A DNA stretch of 64,000 nucleotides from Bacillota bacterium (GCA_023393125.1 JAEWMQ010000013.1:41125-105124), one strand, 5' to 3'. Positions 52,457-61,110 are shown, counted from the first letter of the stretch. Numbers and translations are program-made. The notes: a model not told the origin generated them from the letters alone.

Positions 52457-52615
52457 ATTTCCCCTCATCTCTTTAATCCATTTATCAAGTGGCTATTGCC
52501 TGGAATACTTTACCCCAATATGTACTAATTTTATTATACTTGTTACTATCTCTTTTTATCAAACTCATTTATTTTTCTGAATCAAATATGAGCTATTAAT
52601 TAAGTATTTTTCCAT

Positions 52616-52650
52616 ATAAAAAGACACTTGTTTTTCACAAGTGCCTTTCT
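52616..52650 (-). terminator. intrinsic terminator of the zinc operon
   Basis: AAGACACTTGT (52621-52631) pairs with ACAAGTGCCTT (52637-52647) with one G-T pair; T-run on the minus strand. Confidence 0.8.
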
Positions 52651-52651
52651 T

Positions 52652-53248
52652 TTATTGATAAACTACCTCCTGCCCACGTTCAGCTTTAATAGTTACCTCT
52701 GCATCTCTTAAAGTGAGATAAGTGTAACCATTTTCCTCGTAGCTCTCTAAAGTACCAATAACCTCTATCCAATCATTTTCCTGAGGTATTGTATCACTAG
52801 TAGTGAACTCAAAGCCACACATACTTCCATCATTATAGCAACAGCCTGGACCTGTTCGGTAAACAAAATAATAGGTTTGCTGGGTACTTTCATCATAAGT
52901 GGAAGTAAACATGCCTTCCAATTTGATTTTCTTCCCTTCATATTTGGCTGTATTAGTATAAATTTCATTTACATAACTCACGTACATCTTTTCTGTGATT
53001 TCCAATATCTCTGTATCTTCATTTGTAGTTACCACATTATTCTTACTGTAAGATATACTTTCTTGCTCGTCACTAGCAATATTACTTGTATCTGTGTTCT
53101 CATTAAGTAATATGCTTTCCTCCACTACTCCCTCTTCTTTTTGAGTCTTACTTTCTTGGTCTTTACTAAGTTTCTCATTGGTATTACATCCTGTCATGAT
53201 GAAAGAAAGTCCTAGTGCTGCTATTACTATGCGCATTGCTTTTTTCAT
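52652..53248 (-). CDS. lipoprotein of the zinc operon, YcgQ-C-like domain
   Basis: A 198-aa lipoprotein: lipobox FIMTGC (Cys about residue 21), an acidic Ser/Glu/Asn-rich linker to about residue 80, and a C-terminal OB-like domain (GKKIKLEGMFTSTYD..., YRTGPGCCYNDGSMCGFEF). The GCC...CGF cluster recalls the C-terminal domain of YcgQ/TIGR03943 proteins, where a vicinal CC pair probably binds metal. It overlaps znuB by 4 nt, so it belongs to the zinc operon; a surface zinc-binding partner is inferred. No biochemical role is known to me. Confidence 0.7.
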   Translation of the reverse strand: MKKAMRIVIAALGLSFIMTGCNTNEKLSKDQESKTQKEEGVVEESILLNENTDTSNIASDEQESISYSKNNVVTTNEDTEILEITEKMYVSYVNEIYTNTAKYEGKKIKLEGMFTSTYDESTQQTYYFVYRTGPGCCYNDGSMCGFEFTTSDTIPQENDWIEVIGTLESYEENGYTYLTLRDAEVTIKAERGQEVVYQ

Positions 53249-54081
53249 CGTTTGATTCCTCCCTTAATCATACCAATAACTGTGAATATAAGAAACATCA
53301 CAATATTGACAGATACAACACTCGCACCTGAAGGTGTGGCAAACTCATAAGAAATGATCATCCCCACTGCGAAACAAATTAATGAAATAATAGCTGAGCA
53401 GATCACCACAGATAAGAATTTCTTACACACTCTCATGGCCGTTAAGGATGGGAAAATAATAAGACTTGATATGAGTAAGGCACCCATCATTCTCATCCCT
53501 AACACAATAGTAATGGCTGTTAAGAAAGCAATCACCATATTATAAAGTTTCGTATTAGTCCCTGTTGCTCTTGCAAAAGTTTCATCAAATGTAATTGCAA
53601 ATAAACGGACATAAAAGATGATAAATAAAACAAGAACTGCTATAGATAAATAAATACTTAATGTTGCATCAGCTTGACTTAAGGATAAAATACTACCAAA
53701 TAAGTAGTTACATACATCTGTATTCATTCCTGTTGTAAACGAAATAGTCATAACCCCCACAGCTAAAGAACCACTTGAAATCATTGCAATGGCTGCATCA
53801 CCTTTAATCTTACTACTTTCACTTAATCTTAGTAAGAAGAAGGCTGCTAATACAACTACAGGAATTGTTAATTGTAATGGTGCTATATTCAAAGCCGTGG
53901 CTATAGCCAAGGTTCCAAAGCCTACATGAGATAATCCATCTCCAATCATAGAGTATCTCTTAAGCACTAAGCTTACACCTAGGAGTGCTGCACATAAGGA
54001 AATTAAAGTCCCTACTACCAATGCTCTAACTAAAAATGGATAAGCTAGCATTTCTGATATTATACTAAACATCAGCCCCAC
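53245..54081 (-). CDS. znuB: zinc ABC transporter permease
   Basis: A 278-aa permease of the ZnuB/ABC-3 family with eight or nine helices. Conserved blocks are VSLVLKRYSMIGDGLSHVGFG (about 37-57) and ALLISSLIIFPSLTAMRV near 206. It overlaps znuC by 17 nt and the lipoprotein gene by 4 nt, showing tight coupling. It carries divalent zinc (or manganese) across the membrane. Confidence 0.9.
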   Translation of the reverse strand: MGLMFSIISEMLAYPFLVRALVVGTLISLCAALLGVSLVLKRYSMIGDGLSHVGFGTLAIATALNIAPLQLTIPVVVLAAFFLLRLSESSKIKGDAAIAMISSGSLAVGVMTISFTTGMNTDVCNYLFGSILSLSQADATLSIYLSIAVLVLFIIFYVRLFAITFDETFARATGTNTKLYNMVIAFLTAITIVLGMRMMGALLISSLIIFPSLTAMRVCKKFLSVVICSAIISLICFAVGMIISYEFATPSGASVVSVNIVMFLIFTVIGMIKGGIKR

Positions 54082-54775
54082 CTCCTATAAAGGTCTTTCC
54101 TAGTTCACTCGTTACGTAATCTTTCGTTGTTCCAAAATAAAGCTGTTTATTGCCTAACTGTAATATATGAGAGGAGTACTTTACAGCAGCCTCAATATCA
54201 TGTGAAATCATAATAACAGTAATACCAGATTTCTCATTAATTGTTTTAATAAGTTCATACATCTCAGCTGTAACTACTGGATCTAAACCTGCTACAGGTT
54301 CATCTAGTAATAGTAGCTTTTTAGTTGCACAAAGAGCTCTTGCTAGTAATACCCTTTGCTGCTGCCCACCTGATAATTCCTGAAAACTTTGATCTTTAAG
54401 GTGCTTAATACCCATCCACTCCATTTTTTCAAGTACTATTTTTTTATCATTCTTTGTAAAGAAAGGTCTCCAGCCTAACTGATTAAGTCTGCCAGATAAA
54501 ATAACCTCATATACACTAGCTGGAAAATTACGCTGAATATCTGTTTGTTGAGGTAAGTATCCAATTTGATTAGGTACTAATCCATCTCCATGCTCAATCT
54601 TCCCTCCTAGAGTTGACTTAAGCTTTAACAACCCTTTCATCAGTGTACTTTTTCCTGAACCATTTTCTCCAATGATGCAAAGATAATCCCCTTCATTAAC
54701 AGTAAAGTTAACGTTATCTAATATGATTCTCCCCTCATATCCCATCTTCACTTTGTCACATACTATAAGTGCCAT
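54065..54775 (-). CDS. znuC: zinc ABC transporter ATP-binding protein
   Basis: A 236-aa ATPase: Walker A GENGSGKSTLM (about 36-46), Q-loop GYLPQQTDIQRNFP, signature LSGGQQQRVLLA (about 134-145), Walker B KLLLLDEPVAGLD. The QTDIQRNFPASVYEVILSGR part is typical of metal-specific ABC ATPases. It follows znuA without any gap. Confidence 0.92.
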   Translation of the reverse strand: MALIVCDKVKMGYEGRIILDNVNFTVNEGDYLCIIGENGSGKSTLMKGLLKLKSTLGGKIEHGDGLVPNQIGYLPQQTDIQRNFPASVYEVILSGRLNQLGWRPFFTKNDKKIVLEKMEWMGIKHLKDQSFQELSGGQQQRVLLARALCATKKLLLLDEPVAGLDPVVTAEMYELIKTINEKSGITVIMISHDIEAAVKYSSHILQLGNKQLYFGTTKDYVTSELGKTFIGGGADV

Positions 54776-55813
54776 TTAATTCAGTGCCTCCTTAATAGTC
54801 TCTACATTAGCCTTCATCATATCTAAGTAGGTCACACCTTTTTCAAAGTCTTCTTTACTGATGTTATGGCAGGCATTGAATAAGAGTTTCTTAGCTCCTG
54901 TGGCTTCACTAATAGTATCTGCCATCTTTTCATTAGATAACTCAATATGAAATACTGCTGGTATTTGGTCTTCTTTAACTTTATCAATTAAAAATGCAAC
55001 AGTTGCTGCACTAGGTTCGGTATCTGTAGAACACCCTGGAAAAGCTGCATAATAGTCAAGCCCATATTCTTCTACAAAGTAACGTAGTGGGAAACGGTCT
55101 GCAAAAATAACTTCTTTCCTTTTTGCATTAGCGACTACTTCCTCAAAAGCTGCATCTAAATCCTCTAATTCTTTTACATAGGCTGCTGTATTCGCCTCAT
55201 AATCAGCCTTATTCGCTTCATCTGCCTCAATAACAGCCGCTTCAATAGCTTTTACAATTTTAATAGCATTTTTAGGAGAAGTCCATACATGTTCATCATA
55301 TTCAATTTCCTCATGATCATGCTCTTCTTCATGGTCGTGATTTTCTTCATGAGTTTCTCCAGTTTGGTTAGATACACCTTCCTCTGAATGTTCCTCTGCT
55401 TCATCGTGCTTGTGTTCATGCTCCATACCTTCTACGATTTCTTCTTCTACAAGCTCAACACAGTCTAGAATCTTAATCACTTTCATATCCTTATTATTAA
55501 TAGACTCTAATATGCCATCTACCCAAGCATCAGAAGCTCCGCCACCATAAATAAACACATCACAATTTTGAAGTTTAATAATATCTTGTGGTGTTGGCTC
55601 ATAAGAATGGCTTTCTGCTGCCGGAGGTAATAACATAGTTACCTGCGCGTTATCGCCTACAATCTGTCTCGTAAAATCATAAGGTGCAAATACTGACGTT
55701 ACAATATTTAAACCTTCTCTTTCAGTAGCTACCTGTTCTTTGCTAGTACAGCCAAATAAAAGCATAGTTGATGCTATTAGCATGCTCACTAATCCTATTT
55801 TTTTCTTAATCAT
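54776..55813 (-). CDS. znuA: zinc-binding lipoprotein, His-rich
   Basis: A 345-aa cluster A-I binding protein: lipobox LLFGC (Cys about residue 22), metal-ligand His in AAESHSYEPTP (about 67), in DEHVWTSPKNA (about 178) and in AVFHIELSNE, and the final Asp/Glu site. Between the first two lies an acidic His-rich loop (about 125-175, many HEH/HDH motifs) characteristic of zinc-specific ZnuA/AdcA. GGAGGG precedes the ATG. This supports zinc rather than manganese as substrate. Confidence 0.93.
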   Translation of the reverse strand: MIKKKIGLVSMLIASTMLLFGCTSKEQVATEREGLNIVTSVFAPYDFTRQIVGDNAQVTMLLPPAAESHSYEPTPQDIIKLQNCDVFIYGGGASDAWVDGILESINNKDMKVIKILDCVELVEEEIVEGMEHEHKHDEAEEHSEEGVSNQTGETHEENHDHEEEHDHEEIEYDEHVWTSPKNAIKIVKAIEAAVIEADEANKADYEANTAAYVKELEDLDAAFEEVVANAKRKEVIFADRFPLRYFVEEYGLDYYAAFPGCSTDTEPSAATVAFLIDKVKEDQIPAVFHIELSNEKMADTISEATGAKKLLFNACHNISKEDFEKGVTYLDMMKANVETIKEALN

Positions 55814-55860
55814 CTCTATCCCTCCGAATTAAAATGTGCTTTTCTTTTTAAGGCACTATT

Positions 55861-56157
55861 TCAATTCAGGAGTTTTACTTTTAGCGTTATAGGAGATAAC
55901 TGACAAATCTTTCTCTCTATAAAGGTCTTTTTACTTATTAACATTAAATATAACGGCAAAATAAACAATGCCCCTAGTACAGCTCCTTTAATACTATTAA
56001 GTAAATCTCTGGCTATATGTACTTGTAAACATATAAGGCAACCTTGGCCAGTACAGTCATGATATCTCTGTTCATTTATATAAATAATCGAAAATAGCAT
56101 ACAAACAACCAATAGTAATCCTAATAATACCGTTATTTTTTTATGTCTCTCACTCAC
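55861..56157 (-). CDS. small membrane protein at head of zinc operon, 98 aa
   Basis: A 98-aa protein with two hydrophobic helices (about 8-26 and 58-76). Between them, just outside the first helix, is YHDCTGQGCLICLQVHIARD, carrying three Cys and two His, a plausible metal site. It is the first gene after the Zur-like promoter and 47 nt upstream of znuA. I do not recognise a named family; proteins with a similar HDCxGxxCxxC loop accompany metal importers in Firmicutes. A metal-handling accessory is inferred. Confidence 0.7.
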   Translation of the reverse strand: MSERHKKITVLLGLLLVVCMLFSIIYINEQRYHDCTGQGCLICLQVHIARDLLNSIKGAVLGALFILPLYLMLISKKTFIERKICQLSPITLKVKLLN

Positions 56158-56192
56158 CTCGGTCCCCTCCTTTCCATTGTTTACTGTCTTTT

Positions 56193-56221
56193 ATTATAGC
56201 TTTATTGCAAATGATTTGCAA
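56193..56221 (-). promoter_or_regulatory. zinc-operon promoter with overlapping Zur-like palindrome
   Basis: On the minus strand TTGCAA (56221-56216), 17-nt spacer and TATAAT (56198-56193). The -35 is the left half of a perfect 17-bp palindrome TTGCAAATCATTTGCAA (56221-56205), 8-1-8 symmetric, of the Fur/Zur operator type. A bound repressor would block the promoter; zinc repression by Zur is the natural reading (inference). Confidence 0.78.
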
Positions 56222-56254
56222 ATACCCCGTTTTATCCTCCTAAAATTCCCAAGC

Positions 56255-56303
56255 AAAAAGAGTGGCTAAAAGCCTAAAATCTAGACTTTTGCCACTCTTT
56301 CTT
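56255..56303 (-). terminator. intrinsic terminator of the feo operon
   Basis: AAAGAGTGGC (56257-56266) pairs with GCCACTCTTT (56291-56300), reinforced by AAAAG/CTTTT; TTTTTG on the minus strand. Confidence 0.85.
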
Positions 56304-56306
56304 ATT

Positions 56307-56927
56307 TTAAACAGCTAATGGTTCTTGCTCTTGATTTTTTTCATGGTATTTCTCTATAATCTCTTGTATACCCATACCATTTGCAACCATTTTTAGTACC
56401 ATTTGCTTTGCCTTATCATAGCTTTTAAATATCTTTTTAGCCTTTTTCACATCAGAATATACTTTCCAGTAGCCTGAACATAAACAGTCTTTTCCTTGAT
56501 ACTTTATAAAAGCTTCCACATCTTCATGAGGATAACCTAAGAGAATACCTAATTCATGGGGGAATTGTTGTTTAAAAGTCATATAGCATTGATAACGACC
56601 TGTTAATTGTTTTATAATCTCTTCTAAGTTACTCTCTGCATATCCTAACTGCTTCATCAAATACTGCTGTCTACTCTCTGAAATATGCTTTTGTAGTTGT
56701 TTTTTATGATATAAGAAAAATACTATTCTTTTTTCACATTTAAAGAGTACCTCATATGAAATGATACTTTCTTTAAATAATGCTTTGACATACTGTTCAT
56801 CCTCTATGTTTACAATAAAGATATTAGAAACCTTAATGCCAACTAATAAAGGGGCACATTGAAGAGCTAATTGTTTCGCTAGTTTTTTTTGAGTCATTTC
56901 TTCTAACTGAATGCATGCACTACTCAT
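56307..56927 (-). CDS. DUF3793 family protein
   Basis: A 206-aa soluble protein recognised as DUF3793 by its CAPLLVGIKVSNIF start (about 24-37), the HELGILLGYPHEDVEAFIKY block (about 124-143) and GYWKVYSDVKKAKKIF near 152-167. DUF3793 genes often sit next to feo genes in Clostridia, as here (25 nt after the Cys-rich peptide gene). The function is unknown; a link to iron physiology is inferred from context. The last gene before the operon's terminator. Confidence 0.82.
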   Translation of the reverse strand: MSSACIQLEEMTQKKLAKQLALQCAPLLVGIKVSNIFIVNIEDEQYVKALFKESIISYEVLFKCEKRIVFFLYHKKQLQKHISESRQQYLMKQLGYAESNLEEIIKQLTGRYQCYMTFKQQFPHELGILLGYPHEDVEAFIKYQGKDCLCSGYWKVYSDVKKAKKIFKSYDKAKQMVLKMVANGMGIQEIIEKYHEKNQEQEPLAV

Positions 56928-56951
56928 CGGTGTCTCCTTTGCTAACTACTT

Positions 56952-57092
56952 CTAATGATCGCAGTGACCGCTACAACCTTTACAGCTTTGACCACAACCA
57001 CAAGCTTTACCATTTTTTCTATCTTTAATAATACTCCTTATAGCTATTCCCATAATGATTACAACTATACTACCTACTATAAAAGTTCCCAT
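56952..57092 (-). CDS. FeoB-associated Cys-rich membrane protein, 46 aa
   Basis: A short gene (ATG 57092-57090, TAG 56954-56952) encoding one N-terminal helix (MGTFIVGSIVVIIMGIAIRS) followed by a Cys-rich tail, KACGCGQSCKGCSGHCDH. This is the layout of the FeoB-associated Cys-rich peptides of Firmicutes, which resemble a membrane-tethered metal-binding FeoC substitute. GAAAGGATG lies 7 nt before the ATG. It sits between feoB and DUF3793. Confidence 0.9.
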   Translation of the reverse strand: MGTFIVGSIVVIIMGIAIRSIIKDRKNGKACGCGQSCKGCSGHCDH

Positions 57093-57231
57093 ATGCACAC
57101 ATCCTTTCTTGTTATAATGACAATGTTCTTATCATCTAGTACCAATAACTATTCATGTTTTAACCTTTATATCATGTTATTAAAATATGTGATAAATTTT
57201 CACAATACAATTATTCATCTTGTTACTTCCA

Positions 57232-59403
57232 TTATAGGTTTTTTGAGCCATTTGTTTGTATACTATTAGTCACTTTGCTATAAGGTTTGAAGATTAAATA
57301 AATGAGCATAAGTATTATCGCAATAGCCACTACTGTACCTAAACCAAAAACGCCTGTGGTAATGAGCTGACCAATTTGGAAAATACATAATGATACGAGA
57401 TAAGCAAGACCAGTTTGATAACCGATTGCAAACCAGAACCATTTTCTATTATTCATTTCTCTTCTTATAGCTCCCATAGCTGCAAAACAAGGTGCACAAA
57501 GTAAATTAAATACTAAGAAAGAATAAGCTGCAAGCGCTGACATTTGTGATGCAAGAGTATTCCAAATTTCTGTTCCATCTTCTGCTACTTCTGAGAAACC
57601 ATATAATACCCCAAAGGTTCCTACTACATTTTCCTTGGCTATTAAACCTGTAATTGCTGCTACTGATGACTTCCAATCTCCCCAACCTAAAGGAGCAAAA
57701 ATTGGTGCCAATAGCTTACCAAAATCAGCTAAAAAGCCATCTTGCAGATCCTCTACCATTATAAATTTACCATCTACAAGACCAAAGTTAGAACTAAACC
57801 ATACCACCACTGTAGATAATAAAATAATAGTTCCTGCTTTTTTAATAAAGGACCAACCACGTTCCCACATACTTCTTAAAATATTACCTACTGTTGGCCA
57901 GTGATAGGCTGGAAGTTCCATAACGAAAGGCGCTGGATCTCCCGCAAACACTTTTGTCTTCTTTAAAATAATACCTGAGATAACAATAGCTACTATTCCG
58001 ACAAAGTAAGCACTTGGTGCTACCCACCATGCACCATTAAATAATGCCCCTGCTATAAGTGCAATAATAGGAAGCTTTGCACCACATGGAATAAAGGTAG
58101 TTGTCATTATTGTCATTTTTCTATCACGGTCGTTTTCAATCGTACGTGATGCCATAATCCCTGGTACACCACAACCACTTCCTACTAACATTGGGATGAA
58201 TGATTTACCTGATAAACCAAACTTTCTAAAAATCCTATCCATAATAAAAGCAACTCTGGCCATATAGCCACAAGATTCAAGAAAGGCAAGGAACATAAAT
58301 AAAATCAGCATTTGTGGTACAAAGCCTAGAACAGCACCTACACCACTCACTATACCGTCTAAAATAAGTCCTTTTAACCAATCTGCACAACCTATAGCAT
58401 TCAGTCCTGCTTCAATGATCACTGGAACCCCTGGAATAGTCATGCCAAAGAGCTGCCAACCTTCACCAAACACACCATCATTAGCCCAATCTGTTACTAT
58501 TGTCCCTACTGTTGTTACTGAAACAAAATAAACAACAAACATAATTAACGCAAAAATAGGAAGCGCTAGAAATCTATTGGTTACAATTCGGTCAACACGG
58601 TCAGATGTGCTAAGTTTATCTCTATTCTTTTTAACGTAACATTTATCAATCATAGAGGTGATGTATAGATATCTTTCATTAGTAATAATACTTTCTGTAT
58701 CATCATCCATTAGATCTTCTAATTGCTTAATCTCTGCAGACACATCTGGTACTTTATTCATTAAACTATTTATTTTTTCATCACGTTCTAAAAGTTTAAT
58801 AGCAAAAAATCTTTTTTGATTGTCTTTTACATCATCCGCTATTTTACTTTCAATATGTGTAATCACATTTTCTACTTCAGATGAAAATTCATGGACTCTT
58901 TGAACTGCTTTTTTGGTCTGTGCTAGTTGAATTGCTTTTTCAGCTGCTTCACTAATTCCCTTACCTTTTAAAGCAGAAATCTCTACAACCGGGCAGCCCA
59001 ATTTTTCGCTGAGCTTATTCATATGTATAAGATCGCCATTTTTACTGACTATATCCATCATATTAACAGCCATTACTACTGGTATGCCAAGTTCAATCAG
59101 TTGGGTAGAAAGGTATAAGTTTCTTTCTAAATTAGTTCCATCTACAATATTTAAAATCGCATCTGGCGTTTCATTAATAAGATAATTTCTAGCTACCACC
59201 TCTTCTAAAGTATAGGGTGATAAAGAATAAATACCTGGTAAGTCGATAATAACAACATCTTCATGTCCTTTAAGCTTACCTTCCTTTTTTTCTACAGTTA
59301 CGCCAGGCCAGTTTCCTACAAATTGGTTTGAGCCGGTTAAAGCATTAAACAACGTTGTTTTCCCACTATTTGGATTACCGGCAAGTGCTATTTTAATTGA
59401 CAT
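57232..59403 (-). CDS. feoB: ferrous iron transport protein B
   Basis: A 723-aa FeoB. The N-terminal GTPase has G1 GNPNSGKTTLFNAL (about 8-21), G2/G3 DLPGIYSLSPYT (about 54-65) and G4 NMMD (about 114-117), then the helical GDI-like domain. The C-terminal two-thirds is a membrane domain with two Gate motifs (PMLVGSGCGVPGIMASR near 400 and FVFNLLCAPCFAAMGAI near 640). It takes up Fe(II). The gene follows feoA by 29 nt. Confidence 0.95.
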   Translation of the reverse strand: MSIKIALAGNPNSGKTTLFNALTGSNQFVGNWPGVTVEKKEGKLKGHEDVVIIDLPGIYSLSPYTLEEVVARNYLINETPDAILNIVDGTNLERNLYLSTQLIELGIPVVMAVNMMDIVSKNGDLIHMNKLSEKLGCPVVEISALKGKGISEAAEKAIQLAQTKKAVQRVHEFSSEVENVITHIESKIADDVKDNQKRFFAIKLLERDEKINSLMNKVPDVSAEIKQLEDLMDDDTESIITNERYLYITSMIDKCYVKKNRDKLSTSDRVDRIVTNRFLALPIFALIMFVVYFVSVTTVGTIVTDWANDGVFGEGWQLFGMTIPGVPVIIEAGLNAIGCADWLKGLILDGIVSGVGAVLGFVPQMLILFMFLAFLESCGYMARVAFIMDRIFRKFGLSGKSFIPMLVGSGCGVPGIMASRTIENDRDRKMTIMTTTFIPCGAKLPIIALIAGALFNGAWWVAPSAYFVGIVAIVISGIILKKTKVFAGDPAPFVMELPAYHWPTVGNILRSMWERGWSFIKKAGTIILLSTVVVWFSSNFGLVDGKFIMVEDLQDGFLADFGKLLAPIFAPLGWGDWKSSVAAITGLIAKENVVGTFGVLYGFSEVAEDGTEIWNTLASQMSALAAYSFLVFNLLCAPCFAAMGAIRREMNNRKWFWFAIGYQTGLAYLVSLCIFQIGQLITTGVFGLGTVVAIAIILMLIYLIFKPYSKVTNSIQTNGSKNL

Positions 59404-59432
59404 CTTCTTGCTCCCTTCTACCTTTCATTTTC

Positions 59433-59654
59433 CTACTCAACTTCTATCATTTCAGCATCTGCTTTTCTAAGAGATAATTCATATCCTCTAACTGTTACTT
59501 CAACAGGATCACCTAAAGGCGCTACCTTCCTCACATATACCTCTACTCCTTTAGTAAGCCCCATATCCATTAGGCGTCTTTTGACAGGCCCTATACCATG
59601 AAGCTTCACGACCTTAATGGTTTCTCCACACTTAATTTCTTTTAATGTTTTCAT
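59433..59654 (-). CDS. feoA: FeoA-type SH3-like protein (second)
   Basis: A 73-aa FeoA with the SH3-like fold: VVKLHGIGPVKRRLMDMGLT near 15-34 and VAPLGDPVEVTVRGYELSLR near 44-63. FeoA stimulates the FeoB GTPase or stabilises the complex. It lies 12 nt after the first feoA and 29 nt before feoB. Confidence 0.92.
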   Translation of the reverse strand: MKTLKEIKCGETIKVVKLHGIGPVKRRLMDMGLTKGVEVYVRKVAPLGDPVEVTVRGYELSLRKADAEMIEVE

Positions 59655-59666
59655 AATATGCCCTTT

Positions 59667-59876
59667 CTATATTAAGATTTTACTAGCCATTTCTTTATTA
59701 ATTGCTACTCTAGATTCTTTAACATTCACGATCATATTACCATTTATTTTAGAAATCACTGTTACTGGTGTTCCCATGACAAAACCTAGACTTTCTAAAA
59801 ATCTTTTGACATCTTCTTTACCGCCAACCTTTTTAATTAAGTTACTTTCTCCTATACCAGCCATTGTTAAAGGCAT
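59667..59876 (-). CDS. feoA: FeoA-type SH3-like protein (first)
   Basis: A 69-aa FeoA paralogue: NLIKKVGGKEDVKRFLESLG near 12-31 and VTVISKINGNMIVNVKESRV. It is more divergent than the next FeoA and lacks the GPVKRRL motif. Two FeoA copies ahead of FeoB are common in Clostridia. The ATG has GAGGTGAG upstream. First gene behind the Fur-like promoter. Confidence 0.9.
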   Translation of the reverse strand: MPLTMAGIGESNLIKKVGGKEDVKRFLESLGFVMGTPVTVISKINGNMIVNVKESRVAINKEMASKILI

Positions 59877-59912
59877 ACGCTCACCTCTTTTATTTTGATA
59901 AAAATTATATTT

Positions 59913-59995
59913 TGATAATAATTTTCATTTGTTCTTTAAATTTAGTATATTCTAATTGATATTCACTGTCAATATAAAATTGATATCAATTATCA
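59913..59995 (-). promoter_or_regulatory. feo promoter with three Fur-like boxes
   Basis: On the minus strand TTGACA (59972-59967), 17-nt spacer, TATACT (59949-59944), a near-consensus promoter. Fur-like 7-1-7 boxes are TGATAATAATTTTCA (59913-59927, downstream), TGATATTCACTGTCA (59958-59972, over the -35) and TGATATCAATTATCA (59981-59995, upstream). Iron repression by Fur is expected. Confidence 0.72.
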
Positions 59996-60145
59996 AAACT
60001 TGATTATTTACACTTGTCAAATTAGTTGACTTTTTATATCAAAACGCAATTTTATATTCGATTATTTATTCAGATTCATGCCTCACTAACCTTCTTACCT
60101 TTTAAATATTATAAGTAAGTATTGAATTAACTTACCTCCTTAATA

Positions 60146-60372
60146 AGCACAAAAAAACCTCAAGGCTTAATTGCCTTGGGGCTAAATTAGATTTGAGCAC
60201 TATTCCTAGATTTCTCACACAAAGTTTTAAAGTGCTTGCCTCAACGCATGCTGTACATTTCACCTGGTCAGTCTTCTCTCTTCTTAATAGGCAAAGCTTG
60301 TCTAGCCCCAGATTCAGGCATAGCGCCAAATTAAAACTAGGTCTATTACCTAAGTCATATTCGTATCCTTTA
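60146..60372 (-). ncRNA. candidate structured RNA with intrinsic terminator
   Basis: A minus-strand segment without a credible ORF that ends in a strong terminator (CCTTGAGG arm, then seven T, 60158-60152). Upstream there are three stems: GGGGCTA/TAGCCCC, GCTTTGCCT/AGGCAAGC and GCACT/AGTGC. The 3' arm of the first overlaps the terminator's 5' arm (CCCCAAGGC), so the two are mutually exclusive, as in a riboswitch or attenuator. However, the feo promoter lies downstream of this terminator, so a free-standing RNA of about 200 nt is also possible. It does not match SRP, tmRNA, RNase P or a common riboswitch by eye; 6S RNA cannot be excluded. Confidence 0.5.
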
Positions 60373-60430
60373 GATGATTAAATCTTTTATCTTCTGGTAA
60401 TACTTACCCTAAAAAGGAGTTTAACACTTT

Positions 60431-61075
60431 ATGAGAATTCCAAAACATGTTGCCATTATTCCTGATGGTAATAGACGCTGGGCTAATGAATCTGGTCTTG
60501 AAAAGCACCAAGGCTATGAACACGGTTTAAATCCAGGGGTAGAAGCCCTTCGCTTAGCTAAAGCGTATGGTATTGAAGAACTTACCTACTACGGTTTTAC
60601 TACTGATAATTGTAAAAGACCACCTATCCAGGTGAAAGCTTTTATTGATGCCTGTATAGATGCTATTAATCTTATTAAAAATGAAGATGTTGGCTTATTA
60701 GTTGTTGGAAATACTAAGTCCCCTATGTTTCCTAGTGAACTGCTTCCTTATACTAAAGAGCGTGTTACTTTTGGCACTGGAACCACTAAAGTTAACTTTC
60801 TTGTTAATTACGGTTGGGAATGGGATCTTGGACATATGCATACGAATACCACTAATCGTCATACCATTATGGAGTGCCTGTATTCTAAAGAAATTTCTAG
60901 AATTGATTTGATTATCCGTTGGGGTGGTAGGAATCGTCTTTCAGGCTTACTTCCACTTCAATCGGTTTATGCTGATTTTTATACCTTAGATGAAATGTGG
61001 CCTGAGTTTTCTAAGGACCAGTTTTCCCGGGCAATAGAATGGTATGATAAACAAGATGTAACCCTTGGTGGCTAA
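60431..61075 (+). CDS. divergent cis-prenyltransferase (UppS family)
   Basis: A 214-aa protein of the undecaprenyl diphosphate synthase family. The catalytic HVAIIPDGNRRWA motif is at about residues 6-18, ELTYYGFTTDNCKRP at about 49-63, and the C-terminal RIDLIIRWGGRNRLSGLLPL then YADFYTLDEMWPEFS matches region V. Two differences from typical UppS: it is about 30-40 residues shorter, and the Mg-binding Glu of the usual SGE/GGE-x-R motif is Arg (GGRNR). A different chain length or reduced activity is possible. GGAG lies before the ATG. It faces the candidate RNA divergently. Confidence 0.82.
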   Translation: MRIPKHVAIIPDGNRRWANESGLEKHQGYEHGLNPGVEALRLAKAYGIEELTYYGFTTDNCKRPPIQVKAFIDACIDAINLIKNEDVGLLVVGNTKSPMFPSELLPYTKERVTFGTGTTKVNFLVNYGWEWDLGHMHTNTTNRHTIMECLYSKEISRIDLIIRWGGRNRLSGLLPLQSVYADFYTLDEMWPEFSKDQFSRAIEWYDKQDVTLGG

Positions 61076-61110
61076 AAGGGTTACATCTATAAACGCTATA
61101 TTAAACAAAC

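Noticed and set aside
60132..60329. 65-aa minus-strand ORF over the candidate RNA
   Set aside because: It translates through the terminator hairpin and has no ribosome binding site; the segment has RNA-like stems instead.
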